The notes beneath the pieces are model-generated. The model ran no database searches and had not been told where the DNA came from. It saw nothing but the letters and a program-made list of their open reading frames with translations. The position numbers and the translations under genes were made by a program. From positions 1-24,083 of IMG/VR virus record IMGVR_UViG_3300025108_000383: 24,083 nucleotides of DNA, one strand, 5' to 3'. Numbering within the stretch: the first letter of the stretch is position 1; the number at the start of each line of letters is the position of its first letter. This stretch comes from a virus. Below, in pieces: positions 1-6,351 of this stretch.

Positions 1-4
1 TTTA

Positions 5-316
5 ATGCGTAACTACTACAAAAAAGGCGGTAAGGTTAAAAAAGGTTCTATGAAAGGCCACACCATAAGCGGCGGGCAAAAACGCCCTACCAAATCTGGT
101 GCTGGTATGACCGCCAAAGGTGTAGCTAAGTATCGTCGGGATAACCCCGGAAGTAAGTTAAAAACAGCAGTAACTGAAGACAAACCAACTGGCAAACGTG
201 CCGCACGACGTAAGTCATATTGTGCACGTTCCGCTGGTCAAATGAAGAAGTTTCCGAAGGCGGCTAAAGACCCTAATTCTAGGTTACGCCAAGCTCGAAA
301 ACGCTGGAAATGTTAG
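5..316 (+). CDS. small basic phage protein, DUF6321-like
   Basis: A 103-residue, strongly basic protein. The N-terminus (1-20) is Tyr/Lys/Gly rich (NYYKKGGKVKKG). The block from about residue 30 to the end has the pattern GMTAKGVAKYRRDNPGSKLK, then KSYCARSAGQMKK and a C-terminal ARKRWKC with cysteines at 73 and 103. I recall this pattern as the family called DUF6321, seen in marine phages and without a known function. The charge suggests nucleic-acid binding, but that is inference. Only four bases lie before the ATG, so its ribosome-binding site is outside the window. Its stop codon overlaps the AGGAG site of the next gene. It is the first of four small basic proteins likely made together. 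Confidence 0.8.
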   Translation: MRNYYKKGGKVKKGSMKGHTISGGQKRPTKSGAGMTAKGVAKYRRDNPGSKLKTAVTEDKPTGKRAARRKSYCARSAGQMKKFPKAAKDPNSRLRQARKRWKC

Positions 317-319
317 GAG
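315..319 (+). promoter_or_regulatory. ribosome-binding site AGGAG for the gene at 326
   Basis: AGGAG lies six bases before the ATG at 326 and overlaps the TAG stop (314-316) of the preceding gene. It is one of the strongest Shine-Dalgarno matches in the window and fixes the start of the 120-residue protein. Confidence 0.75.
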
Positions 320-325
320 CATATT

Positions 326-688
326 ATGCCAGAAGTAGACGGTAAGAAATTTCCTTATACCAAAAAAGGTATGAAGGCCGCTAAAGAAGAAGCGAAAAAA
401 TCAGGCAAGAAGATGAAGACCAAGAAGTACATGGCTGGTGGTATGGCCGGTGGTGCTGCACCTATGGCTGCGGCAGGTGCCCCCGCTATGCCCATGTCTG
501 AGGAAGAGAAAAAACGCAAGATGATGGAAGCCATGAAAGCCAAAGCTGGTGGTATGGGTGGCGGTGCCCCCGCGCCCAAGATGCCCGCCATGAAGAGAGG
601 CGGTAAGGTTAAAGGCTATAAATCTGGCAAAAAAGTACGCGGTGCGGGCATTGCTAAACAGGGCGTACGTAAGTGTAAGATGCGCTAA
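326..688 (+). CDS. small basic Lys/Ala/Gly/Met-rich phage protein
   Basis: A 120-residue protein. It opens with PEVDGKKFPYTKKGMKAAKE, a short start I recall from many marine phage proteins. Two low-complexity Ala/Gly/Met/Pro stretches (about 38-58 and 74-90) flank a charged SEEEKKRKMMEAMKAKAGG segment. The tail, MKRGGKVKGYKSGKKVRGAG followed by IAKQGVRKCKMR, is a recurrent C-terminal motif in marine phage small proteins. No enzyme motif is visible. The start is well supported by an AGGAG site. Together with its neighbours it forms a basic-protein cluster upstream of the neck genes. A minor virion or DNA-associated protein is plausible, but the function is unknown. Confidence 0.8.
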   Translation: MPEVDGKKFPYTKKGMKAAKEEAKKSGKKMKTKKYMAGGMAGGAAPMAAAGAPAMPMSEEEKKRKMMEAMKAKAGGMGGGAPAPKMPAMKRGGKVKGYKSGKKVRGAGIAKQGVRKCKMR

Positions 689-690
689 TC

Positions 691-858
691 ATGCCTATGC
701 GTCGGTACTACAAATCTGGCGGTAAAATATGCGCGAAAGGTAAATCGTGGGCGAAACGTACCTTCGATACTTACCCTAGCGCATACGCTAATATGGCTGC
801 ATCTAAATACTGCAAAGACCCGAATTACGCTAAGGGGTCTAAAGGCAAGAAGAAATAA
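691..858 (+). CDS. small basic phage protein (55 aa)
   Basis: A 55-residue ORF beginning MPMRRYYKSGGKICAKGKSW and continuing AKRTFDTYPSAYANMAASKY, then CKDPNYAKGSKGKKK. The YYKSGGK start echoes the YYKKGGK start of the first gene. The AKRTFDTYPSAYAN block is a pattern I recall from small marine phage proteins. Its TAA stop shares the A of the next ATG (TAATG, 856-860), so translation is probably coupled. A second in-frame ATG at 697 is an alternative start. It has two cysteines and no catalytic motif. The function is unknown. The overlap, the motif and the lack of any competing frame make it a convincing real gene. Confidence 0.78.
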   Translation: MPMRRYYKSGGKICAKGKSWAKRTFDTYPSAYANMAASKYCKDPNYAKGSKGKKK

Positions 859-1148
859 TGGGTGATCTAAAGAAATGGCGTGACCAAGACTGGGTTCGCA
901 TCGGCACTGACGGTAAAGTTAAAGGTAAGTGCGGTACATCTAAGGACAAGAAAAACCCGGATCGGTGTCTACCACGAAGCAAAGCTAACTCTTTAAGTAA
1001 GGGCCAGCGAGCTGCTACCGCAAAGAAGAAAAAGCGGGAAGGCGCTAAAGGTAAAACAGTTGTAAAAAATACGAAGCCCGCTACCGTTAAGCTACGCACT
1101 GGAGGGTTGGCTAGACGAAAACGGCATACATGTACTTGTGGAAAATAA
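858..1148 (+). CDS. small basic phage protein, DUF5872-like
   Basis: A 96-residue protein. The core 'KKWRDQDWVRIGTDG' (5-19), 'GKCGTSKDKKNPDRCLPRSK' (23-42) and the Lys-rich 'KGQRAATAKKKKREGAKGK' (48-66) follow the W...DWV-I...C-G...P-C-P-SKA...R...KKR plan that I recall as DUF5872. Four cysteines (25, 37, 92, 94), the last two in HTCTCGK at the end, could bind a metal, but this is not shown. It starts in a TAATG overlap and is followed three bases later by the neck gene. The function is unknown. As the last member of the basic cluster, a virion- or DNA-associated role is an inference. Confidence 0.78.
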   Translation: MGDLKKWRDQDWVRIGTDGKVKGKCGTSKDKKNPDRCLPRSKANSLSKGQRAATAKKKKREGAKGKTVVKNTKPATVKLRTGGLARRKRHTCTCGK

Positions 1149-1151
1149 ATT

Positions 1152-1898
1152 ATGGCTACTTCAGGAACTACACTATTTGACTTAGATTTTACTGAAGTTG
1201 CTGAAGAGGCGTGGGAACGCGCTGGTCGTGAGATGCGCACGGGGTACGATTTAAGGACAGCGCGTCGGTCAATGAACTTGTTGACTATTGAATGGCAGAA
1301 CCGTGGTATTAATCTGTGGACAATAGATGAGGGGTATATCCCTTTAGTAAAAGGCCAAGCAGATTACGAACTACCGGCTGATACAGTAGATATTTGTGAG
1401 CACAATCTGCGCGTAAGTTCAGGTAATACCGCTCTCCAAGCAGATGTTAATCTAAACCGTATAAGCGTTAGTACCTACGCAGCTATCCCAAACAAACTGA
1501 CGCAGGGTAGGCCCCTACAGTTGTGGGTACACAGACTAGGTGCTGCGGGGACGTACCGGTCGGGACAAAGCTCCGGCACCACTACAACGTTCACTCAAAA
1601 CTCTCCCTTTGTTACCGTGTGGCCTGTGCCAGACGAGTCTAGTAAATACCAACTCTACTACTATCGTATGCGGCGTATACAAGACGCTGGGCAAGGTATA
1701 GAGGACGGTGATATGCCGTTCCGGTTCTTACCTTGTGCGGTGGCGGGGCTTGCGTACCATATAGCTATGAAGGTGCCAGAGCTAGCGCCAAGAATAGAGA
1801 TGTTGAAAGTAGCGTACGAAGAGCAGTTTACTTTAGCTGCACAGGAAGACAGAGAGAAGACAGCCGCTAGGTTCGTGCCAAGTATAGGGCGCTGCTAA
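1152..1898 (+). CDS. phage neck / tail accessory protein (gp4- or tubular-A-like)
   Basis: A 248-residue protein starting ATSGTTLFDLDFTEVAEEAW, then ERAGREMRTGYDLRTARRSM and NLLTIEWQNRGINLWTI. This N-terminal helical plan (E-A-x-E-R-G-x-E-[LM]-x-[ST]-G-Y-D, then ARRS-N-L-x-x-EW-NRG) is one I recall from marine podovirus head-completion or tail-accessory proteins, comparable to P22 gp4 or T7 tubular protein A. The middle contains β-type segments (VTVWPVPDESSKYQLYYYRM), and the C-terminus returns to helix (LAPRIEMLKVAYEEQFTLAA). It would sit under the portal and join head to tail. The start lies three bases after the previous stop, and its TAA shares one base with the next gene. Assignment to a specific ring is uncertain. 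Confidence 0.65.
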   Translation: MATSGTTLFDLDFTEVAEEAWERAGREMRTGYDLRTARRSMNLLTIEWQNRGINLWTIDEGYIPLVKGQADYELPADTVDICEHNLRVSSGNTALQADVNLNRISVSTYAAIPNKLTQGRPLQLWVHRLGAAGTYRSGQSSGTTTTFTQNSPFVTVWPVPDESSKYQLYYYRMRRIQDAGQGIEDGDMPFRFLPCAVAGLAYHIAMKVPELAPRIEMLKVAYEEQFTLAAQEDREKTAARFVPSIGRC

Positions 1899-2257
1899 TG
1901 GCTAGGAAGTTCGCATCCGCCAAGATAGCGATTGCCGTGTGTGATCGTTGTGGGTTTCAGTATAAATTAAAAAAACTGAAGTCCGAAGTCATACGCCACA
2001 AAGAAACAAACCTCAAAGTTTGCCCTGATTGTTTTGACCCCGATCACCCACAGAATAATCTGGGGGACGTTAGGGTAGAAGACCCACAAGCTGTACGTAA
2101 CCCACGACCGGATACAAGTTTCTCGTTCGCTGGTAGTGCGACTAGCAGTAGAGCTGTCTACTGGGGGTGGAGTCCTGTAGGTGGCGAGGGAGGAGAAGGC
2201 ACAAATAATCCGTTAGTAGGCGATACCAAAATAGGTGAGGTCACGATAACAACATGA
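1898..2257 (+). CDS. phage zinc-ribbon protein in neck module
   Basis: A 119-residue protein. Residues 15-18 (CDRC) and 42-45 (CPDC) form a paired CxxC arrangement with a 23-residue spacer, a standard treble-clef or ribbon zinc site. The following DPQAVRNPRPD (62-72) is a pattern I recall from a widespread phage family whose members all carry the two CxxC pairs. The C-terminal third is Gly/Ser/Thr rich and probably disordered. It begins in a TAATG overlap with the neck gene and ends in an ATGA overlap with the adaptor gene, so all three are probably made at linked rates. The function is unknown. A small structural or assembly role in the neck is an inference; a DNA-binding regulator is less likely here. 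Confidence 0.72.
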   Translation: MARKFASAKIAIAVCDRCGFQYKLKKLKSEVIRHKETNLKVCPDCFDPDHPQNNLGDVRVEDPQAVRNPRPDTSFSFAGSATSSRAVYWGWSPVGGEGGEGTNNPLVGDTKIGEVTITT

Positions 2258-2901
2258 GCATGACGTACACACAGCTAAAGGACAACATAGCGGACATTAC
2301 TGAAAATACGTTTACCGACGACCAGTACAAACTGTTTACTCAGGTAGCGGAAGAGAACATATTACAGGCAGTAAAAATACCCGCCTTGCGTAGAACAGAT
2401 ACCTCGTTGGCGCTTACCAGTGGTACGACCACTCGTACATTACCATCTGACTACTTATACACGCATAGTGTAGCGGTAAAGACGGCGGCCAATAAGGTTA
2501 AGTATCTAATACCTAAAGAAAACAACTTTTTATTCGAGGCGTACCCTGATGACACAGTAACTGGGGAGCCTAAGTATTACGCGCAATTTACTGCAGATAC
2601 TATAGCGGTTGGCCCTAGTCCTGATTCTAACTACTCGCTTGTTATTACCTACGGCAGATACCCAGAGTCGCTAGTTGATGCCGATGCCGCAACGCCGGGT
2701 TCGTTGACTTGGTTAAGCGAGAACGCTAGCGCAGTACTATTAAATGGGGCGTTAGTAGAGGCAGCTAGATTTATGAAGGCAGAACAGGATATAGTGGCTA
2801 ACTACCAACAACTGTACGCGTTGTCTCTACAAGTGTTCAAACAAGAAAACGATACGCGGGCGTACACTGATGATTACAGAACGAGCGGGCTGGTAGGATA
2901 G
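2254..2901 (+). CDS. phage head-tail adaptor protein (SU10-type)
   Basis: A 215-residue protein. The N-terminal helix pair (TYTQLKDNIADITENTFTDD, then QYKLFTQVAEENILQAVKIP) precedes a β-region with LRRTDTSLALTSGTTTRTLP and SDYLYTHSVAV. A central KYYAQFTADTIAVGPSPDSN strand pair and the helical end (SENASAVLLNGALVEAARFM, then KAEQDIVANYQQLYALSLQV) complete the usual adaptor plan, where a 'YL..ASALVEAY.F.K.E.D....Y...Y' tail is typical. I recall this as the SU10-like phage adaptor family that links portal and tail. The start overlaps the preceding stop (ATGA). An internal ATG at codon 3 is a possible alternative start. Length and fold features agree with the family. Confidence 0.72.
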   Translation: MSMTYTQLKDNIADITENTFTDDQYKLFTQVAEENILQAVKIPALRRTDTSLALTSGTTTRTLPSDYLYTHSVAVKTAANKVKYLIPKENNFLFEAYPDDTVTGEPKYYAQFTADTIAVGPSPDSNYSLVITYGRYPESLVDADAATPGSLTWLSENASAVLLNGALVEAARFMKAEQDIVANYQQLYALSLQVFKQENDTRAYTDDYRTSGLVG

Positions 2902-2902
2902 T

Positions 2903-3319
2903 ATGGCTATAACGCAAACAATGACAACGGCGTGTAAACAGAACCTGTTAAAAGGGGACGTGGATTTTGACTCTGATACGTTCAAGATAGCGTTGTATAC
3001 AAACGCTGCCGATTTAGATGCGAGTACGGCAGTTTACACTACTGCGGGCGAAGTATCTGGTACAGGGTATGTCGCGGGCGGCAATACACTAAGCGGAGCT
3101 GCGGTAGCAACAAGCGGTACAGTTGCATACGTAGATTTTGCAGACAGCGAGTGGACTAGCTCGACTATAACTGCACGAGGGGCATTGATATATAAATCTG
3201 GTGGTAGTAACCCGTCTATAGCAGTGCTTGATTTTGGCGGAGATAAATCTTCTAGTAACTCTACATTTAAAATTACGTTCCCCGGGGCGGGGACAAGTGC
3301 AATTATTAGGATTGAATAA
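2903..3319 (+). CDS. predicted virion surface/structural β-protein
   Basis: A 138-residue, Thr/Ser/Gly/Ala-rich, cysteine-poor protein with alternating strands. Features are DTFKIALYTNAADLDASTAV near residue 25, EVSGTGYVAGGNTLSG near 48, WTSSTITARGALIYKSGG and AVLDFGGDKSSSNSTFKITF, ending in IIRIE. This layout (ATxxCNQ-like start, DTFK-ALYT, GTGYTAGG, ITARGALIY, AVLDFG, IIRI end) is a very common small phage protein that I recall next to tail or fibre genes and usually annotated only as structural or hypothetical. A virion surface role is inferred from its all-β look and its position before a fibre gene. It ends in a TAATG overlap with that gene. Confidence 0.65.
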   Translation: MAITQTMTTACKQNLLKGDVDFDSDTFKIALYTNAADLDASTAVYTTAGEVSGTGYVAGGNTLSGAAVATSGTVAYVDFADSEWTSSTITARGALIYKSGGSNPSIAVLDFGGDKSSSNSTFKITFPGAGTSAIIRIE

Positions 3320-4272
3320 TGGCTATAGACTATACAACTAACTTAGGTTTGGCTAAACCCCAGCAGGGCACCGAAGACGGGGCGTGGGGTACTGTAGTCA
3401 ACAACCAGATAACGACGTTAATAGAAGAAGCTGTAGCGGGGAAGAAGGACGTTAATAGTTGGTCTTCCAACGCGCAAACCATAACCACCACTGATGGAGC
3501 GTCGTCCATAGGTAGGGCGGCAATCCTCGTCTTAAAAAATTCTGGGGGGCTAACAGCAGCAGGTACGTTGACCGTCCCTACAGTGTCAAAGATATTTGTT
3601 GTGCGCAACGAAACCAGTTACAACGTGACAGTAAAAACAAGTGGCGGGTCGGGTGTGGTTGTACCCACCAACAAGAGTATGATTGTTCTGTGTGACGGCA
3701 CTAACGTAGTGGAAGCGACGAACGAAGTTATAGGTAACTTAGCGGTTGGCGGCACGATTAACGTCACAGGGGCGGCTACATTTTCAGCAGCAGCTACTGT
3801 AGGTACCACGTTAGGTGTTACTGGGAACGTGTCAGTAAACACAGACAAACTTGTTGTTACTGCCTCAAACGGCAACACTACTTCCGCAGGTACTATATCA
3901 GCAGTTAATCTAACTGGGTCGCTTACAGCAAGTGTCACGGGTGCGAGCGGTGGTGCCATTGATGCTTCTGGTATGACCGCGTTAATCGGTAAACGCATAA
4001 TTTCGGATAACTCCAGTAACGTTACATTTACGTTACCTGACGCTGGGTCTGCAGACGCGCCTGTAGGGTCTACATGGATTATTGTAAACGCCCATGAAAG
4101 TGCGGATATAACATTACAAGCTGCGAATGATAACTACATATATCTGGCTACGGGCAGTGTCTACTCGGCAGGGAGTCAAAATGGAACCCGCACCATTACG
4201 CAAGGCGGGGTTGCAGAATTGGTTGTAACACATACCGACAAGTACGTCGTGTTTGGTGGGGGTGTTAGTTAG
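3319..4272 (+). CDS. tail fibre/spike-type protein
   Basis: A 317-residue protein. The N-terminal DYTTNLGLAKPQQGTEDGAW-G and NNQITTLIEEAVAG form a motif I recall at the start of many marine phage tail fibres. Residues about 140-215 repeat the β-helix-like pattern 'NLAVGGTINVTGAATFSAAA', 'GTTLGVTGNVSVNTDKLVVT' and 'TSAGTISAVNLTGSLTASVT'. The C-terminal 100 residues form a second β-rich domain (RIISDNSSNVTFTLPDAG, GSTWIIVNAHESADITLQAA), possibly a receptor-binding tip. It starts in a TAATG overlap and its TAG overlaps the GTG start of the next gene. A receptor-binding role is inferred from family type; the receptor cannot be guessed. Confidence 0.72.
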   Translation: MAIDYTTNLGLAKPQQGTEDGAWGTVVNNQITTLIEEAVAGKKDVNSWSSNAQTITTTDGASSIGRAAILVLKNSGGLTAAGTLTVPTVSKIFVVRNETSYNVTVKTSGGSGVVVPTNKSMIVLCDGTNVVEATNEVIGNLAVGGTINVTGAATFSAAATVGTTLGVTGNVSVNTDKLVVTASNGNTTSAGTISAVNLTGSLTASVTGASGGAIDASGMTALIGKRIISDNSSNVTFTLPDAGSADAPVGSTWIIVNAHESADITLQAANDNYIYLATGSVYSAGSQNGTRTITQGGVAELVVTHTDKYVVFGGGVS

Positions 4273-4727
4273 TGTCTTCTGGGGCTATAGCATTAGTCGG
4301 AGCGTCTGGTTCAGGAAGTACAAACGTATCGCTTATGACGGTAGGTTTTACTGAGTCTAAAGAAATTGACTTCTACGGGTTTGCTAGACAGCCGTGGCCG
4401 GTATTTTCTGACGAGGGTACGCCCGAGATAGGTGATTTGGCTCCAGCAACGGTAACTGTGGGGGGCGTAAACTATAGCGTATATGCCCTTAACTGGAGCA
4501 GTACTAGCGGTTTAAAGTTTGTAGTTTTAGACGATGCTCAATCATTATCAGTATCCTCTGTTACTTCCATAGCTACGAGTCAAGGCACATACACCTTATC
4601 TGGCGCTACGTTTAGCAGTACAAACAAATCAGGTAGTAATTACAGCCAATGGCTTTTAACCACGGAAGATAACTACTTTAATTTTGCAGAAGATGCACAA
4701 ACAAACGTTACGTTTACGGCGGTATAG
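4272..4727 (+). CDS. predicted β-rich structural protein, GTG start
   Basis: A 151-residue, Ser/Thr/Val-rich protein with no cysteine. Short strand-like blocks such as ATVTVGGVNYSVYALNWSST and LKFVVLDDAQSLSVSSVTSI precede a terminal segment with 'QWLLTTEDNYFNFAEDAQTN'. I do not recognise the family. The composition and position directly after the fibre suggest a tail-fibre accessory or decoration protein. The GTG start at 4272 is set by a TAGTG overlap with the fibre stop and a preceding G-rich stretch (GGTGGGGGTG, ending about eight bases upstream). Confidence 0.6.
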   Translation: MSSGAIALVGASGSGSTNVSLMTVGFTESKEIDFYGFARQPWPVFSDEGTPEIGDLAPATVTVGGVNYSVYALNWSSTSGLKFVVLDDAQSLSVSSVTSIATSQGTYTLSGATFSSTNKSGSNYSQWLLTTEDNYFNFAEDAQTNVTFTAV

Positions 4728-4729
4728 TT

Positions 4730-5188
4730 ATGTACCAGCTTAGAGTAATAGAGCCTACCGCCGTTGACATGAGCATTGTTGATACGCTGTACAACGGTAA
4801 TAAGAAGGTCATTGACGAAAACTCGAACAACATACCGTTAGGGCGTATAAAAGGTAAGCTATCTAGCGTAGCGCCTAACAAATTAAATATAGAAGTGTTA
4901 GACGGATCTGGTGAGGTGGTAGCGTACACAGCAGGGCGTATACGCAAAAACGCTTACCACTGCACGACAATAGTGACTAAAAGCGCCAGAGTGTTTACCA
5001 TATCAACCCAAGAACCGTGGCACACAATACTAAAAGAGCAGGGGTGTACGCATTTACTCGCGTATGTTGTAGTCGGTACCCCCATGCACGCGCTGATGGT
5101 GCAATCTATTGGGCGCACAGATTTATACAAGGCGATGCCAAATGAGGCTACCGAAGGTAATACTGTTATTAGTTTGGAGTTGTTGTGA
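4730..5188 (+). CDS. unassigned phage protein, possibly GNAT-like fold
   Basis: A 152-residue protein that I do not recognise. Its order of segments is strand-rich N-terminus and middle (NKLNIEVLDGSGEVVAYTAG, RVFTIST), then helix and strand (PWHTILKEQGCTHLLAYVVV), then a helix starting GTPMHALMVQSIGRTDLYKA. This resembles the end of an acetyltransferase-like (GNAT) fold, but the acetyl-CoA loop (R/QxxGxG/A) is not visible, so catalysis is not supported. It follows the previous gene by two bases and overlaps the next gene by four (GTGA). A small virion or tail-tip protein is possible; the function is unknown. Confidence 0.55.
   Translation: MYQLRVIEPTAVDMSIVDTLYNGNKKVIDENSNNIPLGRIKGKLSSVAPNKLNIEVLDGSGEVVAYTAGRIRKNAYHCTTIVTKSARVFTISTQEPWHTILKEQGCTHLLAYVVVGTPMHALMVQSIGRTDLYKAMPNEATEGNTVISLELL
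5176..5179 (+). promoter_or_regulatory. ribosome-binding site GGAG for GTG start at 5185
   Basis: GGAG ends five bases before the GTG at 5185, inside the end of the preceding gene. It supports use of this GTG, which overlaps the previous TGA, over any later start. Confidence 0.6.
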
Positions 5189-5391
5189 GTAACGAGGACG
5201 CGTTGAACGAGATAAGAGCACACGAGCGAGAGTGCACAATACGGTACGAAAATATAGAGCGGCGGCTTGACGAGGGTAGTGATAAGTTCAAGCGTATTGA
5301 AAACCTAATTACTGGTTTGTATGGCCTTATCATAACAGGTGGGCTTGCTATTTTCGGTGTTGTTGCTGCGCTTGCTTTCCGCGTAAGTTAG
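5185..5391 (+). CDS. small membrane protein with N-terminal helix (holin/antiholin candidate)
   Basis: A 68-residue protein. Residues 1-40 are charged and helical with coiled-coil-like spacing (ALNEIRAHERECTIRYENIE, then RRLDEGSDKFKRIENL). Residues 41-65 form one hydrophobic segment (ITGLYGLIITGGLAIFGVVA). This soluble-helix plus single-TM layout is like small haemolysin XhlA-type phage proteins, and I recall 'EIRAHERECxxRY' proteins beside phage lysis genes. It sits about 1 kb upstream of a clear 3-TM holin and M15 peptidase. A lysis-control or membrane role is inferred; it could also be a tail-tip membrane component. It has a GTG start with a good GGAG site and overlaps the previous gene by four bases. 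Confidence 0.65.
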   Translation: MSNEDALNEIRAHERECTIRYENIERRLDEGSDKFKRIENLITGLYGLIITGGLAIFGVVAALAFRVS

Positions 5392-5398
5392 TAGGGGC

Positions 5399-5405
5399 GA
5401 GGGGG
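5399..5405 (+). promoter_or_regulatory. ribosome-binding site GAGGGGG for ATG at 5410
   Basis: GAGGGGG ends four bases before the ATG at 5410, in the 18-base gap after the TAG at 5389-5391. It fixes the start of the 117-residue protein. Confidence 0.6.
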
Positions 5406-5409
5406 TGTT

Positions 5410-5763
5410 ATGGAATTGGATGAGAATACTGGTGTTACAATTCCTGTCAGAAACCTTATTGCGATGATTGTTTTTACTGCTGTCAGCACGATGGCTTATT
5501 TTGGTATACAGGAGCGACTTAACAGCTTAGAACACGCAATAGATAAAATACAATCTGACATTGACCAGAACAGTGAGTTTAGAATTAAGTGGCCTAGAGG
5601 TGAGTTAGGCTCTCTGCCTGACGATGCACGGCAGGATATGTTAATTGAGTATATGCTTGACCGGCAAGATAAAGACACCGAGCATTATGAGGAGTTGTTA
5701 GACGCTATTACGAATGTCAGGTTGCGTCTTGCAGCTTTAGAAAAAGGCGTTGAGGTAAAATAA
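5410..5763 (+). CDS. conserved small membrane protein of marine phages
   Basis: A 117-residue protein. Residues 14-32 (RNLIAMIVFTAVSTMAYFG) form one membrane segment. The following 35-55 region is a helix with heptad-like spacing (ERLNSLEHAIDKIQSDI), then NSEFRIKWPRGELGSLPDDA (54-73) and a long charged helix to the end. The 'MELDENT-V...P.RN' start and 'NSEFRIKWPRGELG-LPDDA' block are ones I recall as conserved across marine phages without a function. It lies between another small TM protein and the lysis genes. It may anchor a complex to the inner membrane; the topology (short N-terminus in, long C-terminus out, or the reverse) is unknown. Its stop is two bases from the next possible start. 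Confidence 0.7.
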   Translation: MELDENTGVTIPVRNLIAMIVFTAVSTMAYFGIQERLNSLEHAIDKIQSDIDQNSEFRIKWPRGELGSLPDDARQDMLIEYMLDRQDKDTEHYEELLDAITNVRLRLAALEKGVEVK

Positions 5764-5765
5764 AA

Positions 5766-5942
5766 ATGCACAATAAGATTTGGGACGACTTGAAAGCTCT
5801 ATGGACAAAATACAGCCAGTTGATACGGGCGAAATTGACAGCCGGTCGAGCGTTAATCAAAGCAGAATACGAACTTTGTAAAATAAGGCTGAAAGAGTCG
5901 AAGGCAAAGTTGAGCGTCTGGCTGAAAAGCTGGGCAAAGTAA
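5766..5942 (+). CDS. small basic helical ORF (58 aa), one of two competing frames
   Basis: A 58-residue frame: MHNKIWDDLKALWTKYSQLI, then RAKLTAGRALIKAEYELCKI and RLKESKAKLSVWLKSWAK. It is basic, Trp/Leu/Lys-rich and amphipathic throughout. GAGG at 5752-5755 lies ten bases before its ATG, and it follows the previous stop by two bases, which supports translation. Its stop at 5940-5942 is 16 bases short of the next gene, whose start has no clear ribosome-binding site. A second frame (5801-5959) covers most of the same DNA and ends coupled to that gene, so either or both may be expressed. No family recognised. Confidence 0.45.
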   Translation: MHNKIWDDLKALWTKYSQLIRAKLTAGRALIKAEYELCKIRLKESKAKLSVWLKSWAK

Positions 5943-5959
5943 ACGATAGCTCTCTGTAA
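5801..5959 (+). pseudogene. second-frame ORF interrupted by an in-frame TAA
   Basis: In the frame of the ATG at 5801 the reading is MDKIQPVDTGEIDSRSSVNQ-SRIRTL, then TAA at 5879-5881, then NKAERVEGKVERLAEKLGKV-NDSSL and a TAA at 5957-5959 that shares its last base with the next ATG (TAATG). Ignoring the internal TAA gives a plausible small protein with a Glu/Arg/Val/Leu coiled-coil tail. The coupled stop-start matches the habit of this genome. One base change (TAA to TAT or TAC, giving RTLYNK) would restore it. Alternatives are a recent mutation, a sequencing error, stop readthrough, a -1 shift from the 5766 frame, or chance. Confidence 0.35.
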
Positions 5960-6351
5960 TGAAATACTTGGCGTTCGATGCTTACATAGATTTCGAGCCG
6001 CCAGACGAAAGAACTGATGGCTCTATTCTCACCCCAGAAGAACTTAGTCATTACATAGTGGAGTGGGCAACAACAGAGAGCTACAGTGAGCGTGAAATAA
6101 ACACTGAAGGGGCGCAGCGGTTTGTTATTGAGTTTACAGATGCAGATTACGAGCAAAATGAAGTCGATGTCCAGTTCAGTTTACGGGCGGTTGATACAGA
6201 TGGACTCGAAAGCGCCCCTGCTTTTTATCAGCTTACACTTGCTCCTAGCGATTTTACTGTTGGCAGTACAGCCAATGTACCTCTTGGTGATGGAGTCGTT
6301 CTGGTTCTTTTTATTCTTTTTGCTGGGGTTGTCAATAGGACTATACACTGA
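5959..6351 (+). CDS. Fn3-like domain protein with C-terminal membrane segment
   Basis: A 130-residue protein. Residues about 9-95 fit a fibronectin-type-III-like β-sandwich. DGSILTPEELSHYIVEW (20-36) is the usual strand A'/B to C region, RFVIEFTDADY (54-64) the middle, and VQFSLRAVDTDGLESAPAFY (71-90) the F/G end, where 'xRAVDxxGxES' is the classic signature. The last 22 residues contain a hydrophobic stretch GDGVVLVLFILFAGVV (110-125). Fn3-like domains are known in phage tail and baseplate proteins, but a TM tail is uncommon. Its start overlaps the broken 5801 frame and its TGA overlaps the holin ATG (TGATG). It could be a lysis-region membrane protein or a virion adhesin; the function is unknown. 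Confidence 0.6.
   Translation: MKYLAFDAYIDFEPPDERTDGSILTPEELSHYIVEWATTESYSEREINTEGAQRFVIEFTDADYEQNEVDVQFSLRAVDTDGLESAPAFYQLTLAPSDFTVGSTANVPLGDGVVLVLFILFAGVVNRTIH

Noticed and set aside
3330-3998. Minus-strand frames opposite the first fibre gene
   Set aside because: Composition (Val/Pro/Thr/Ala) mirrors the β-repeat DNA of the fibre and no gene-like start is seen.
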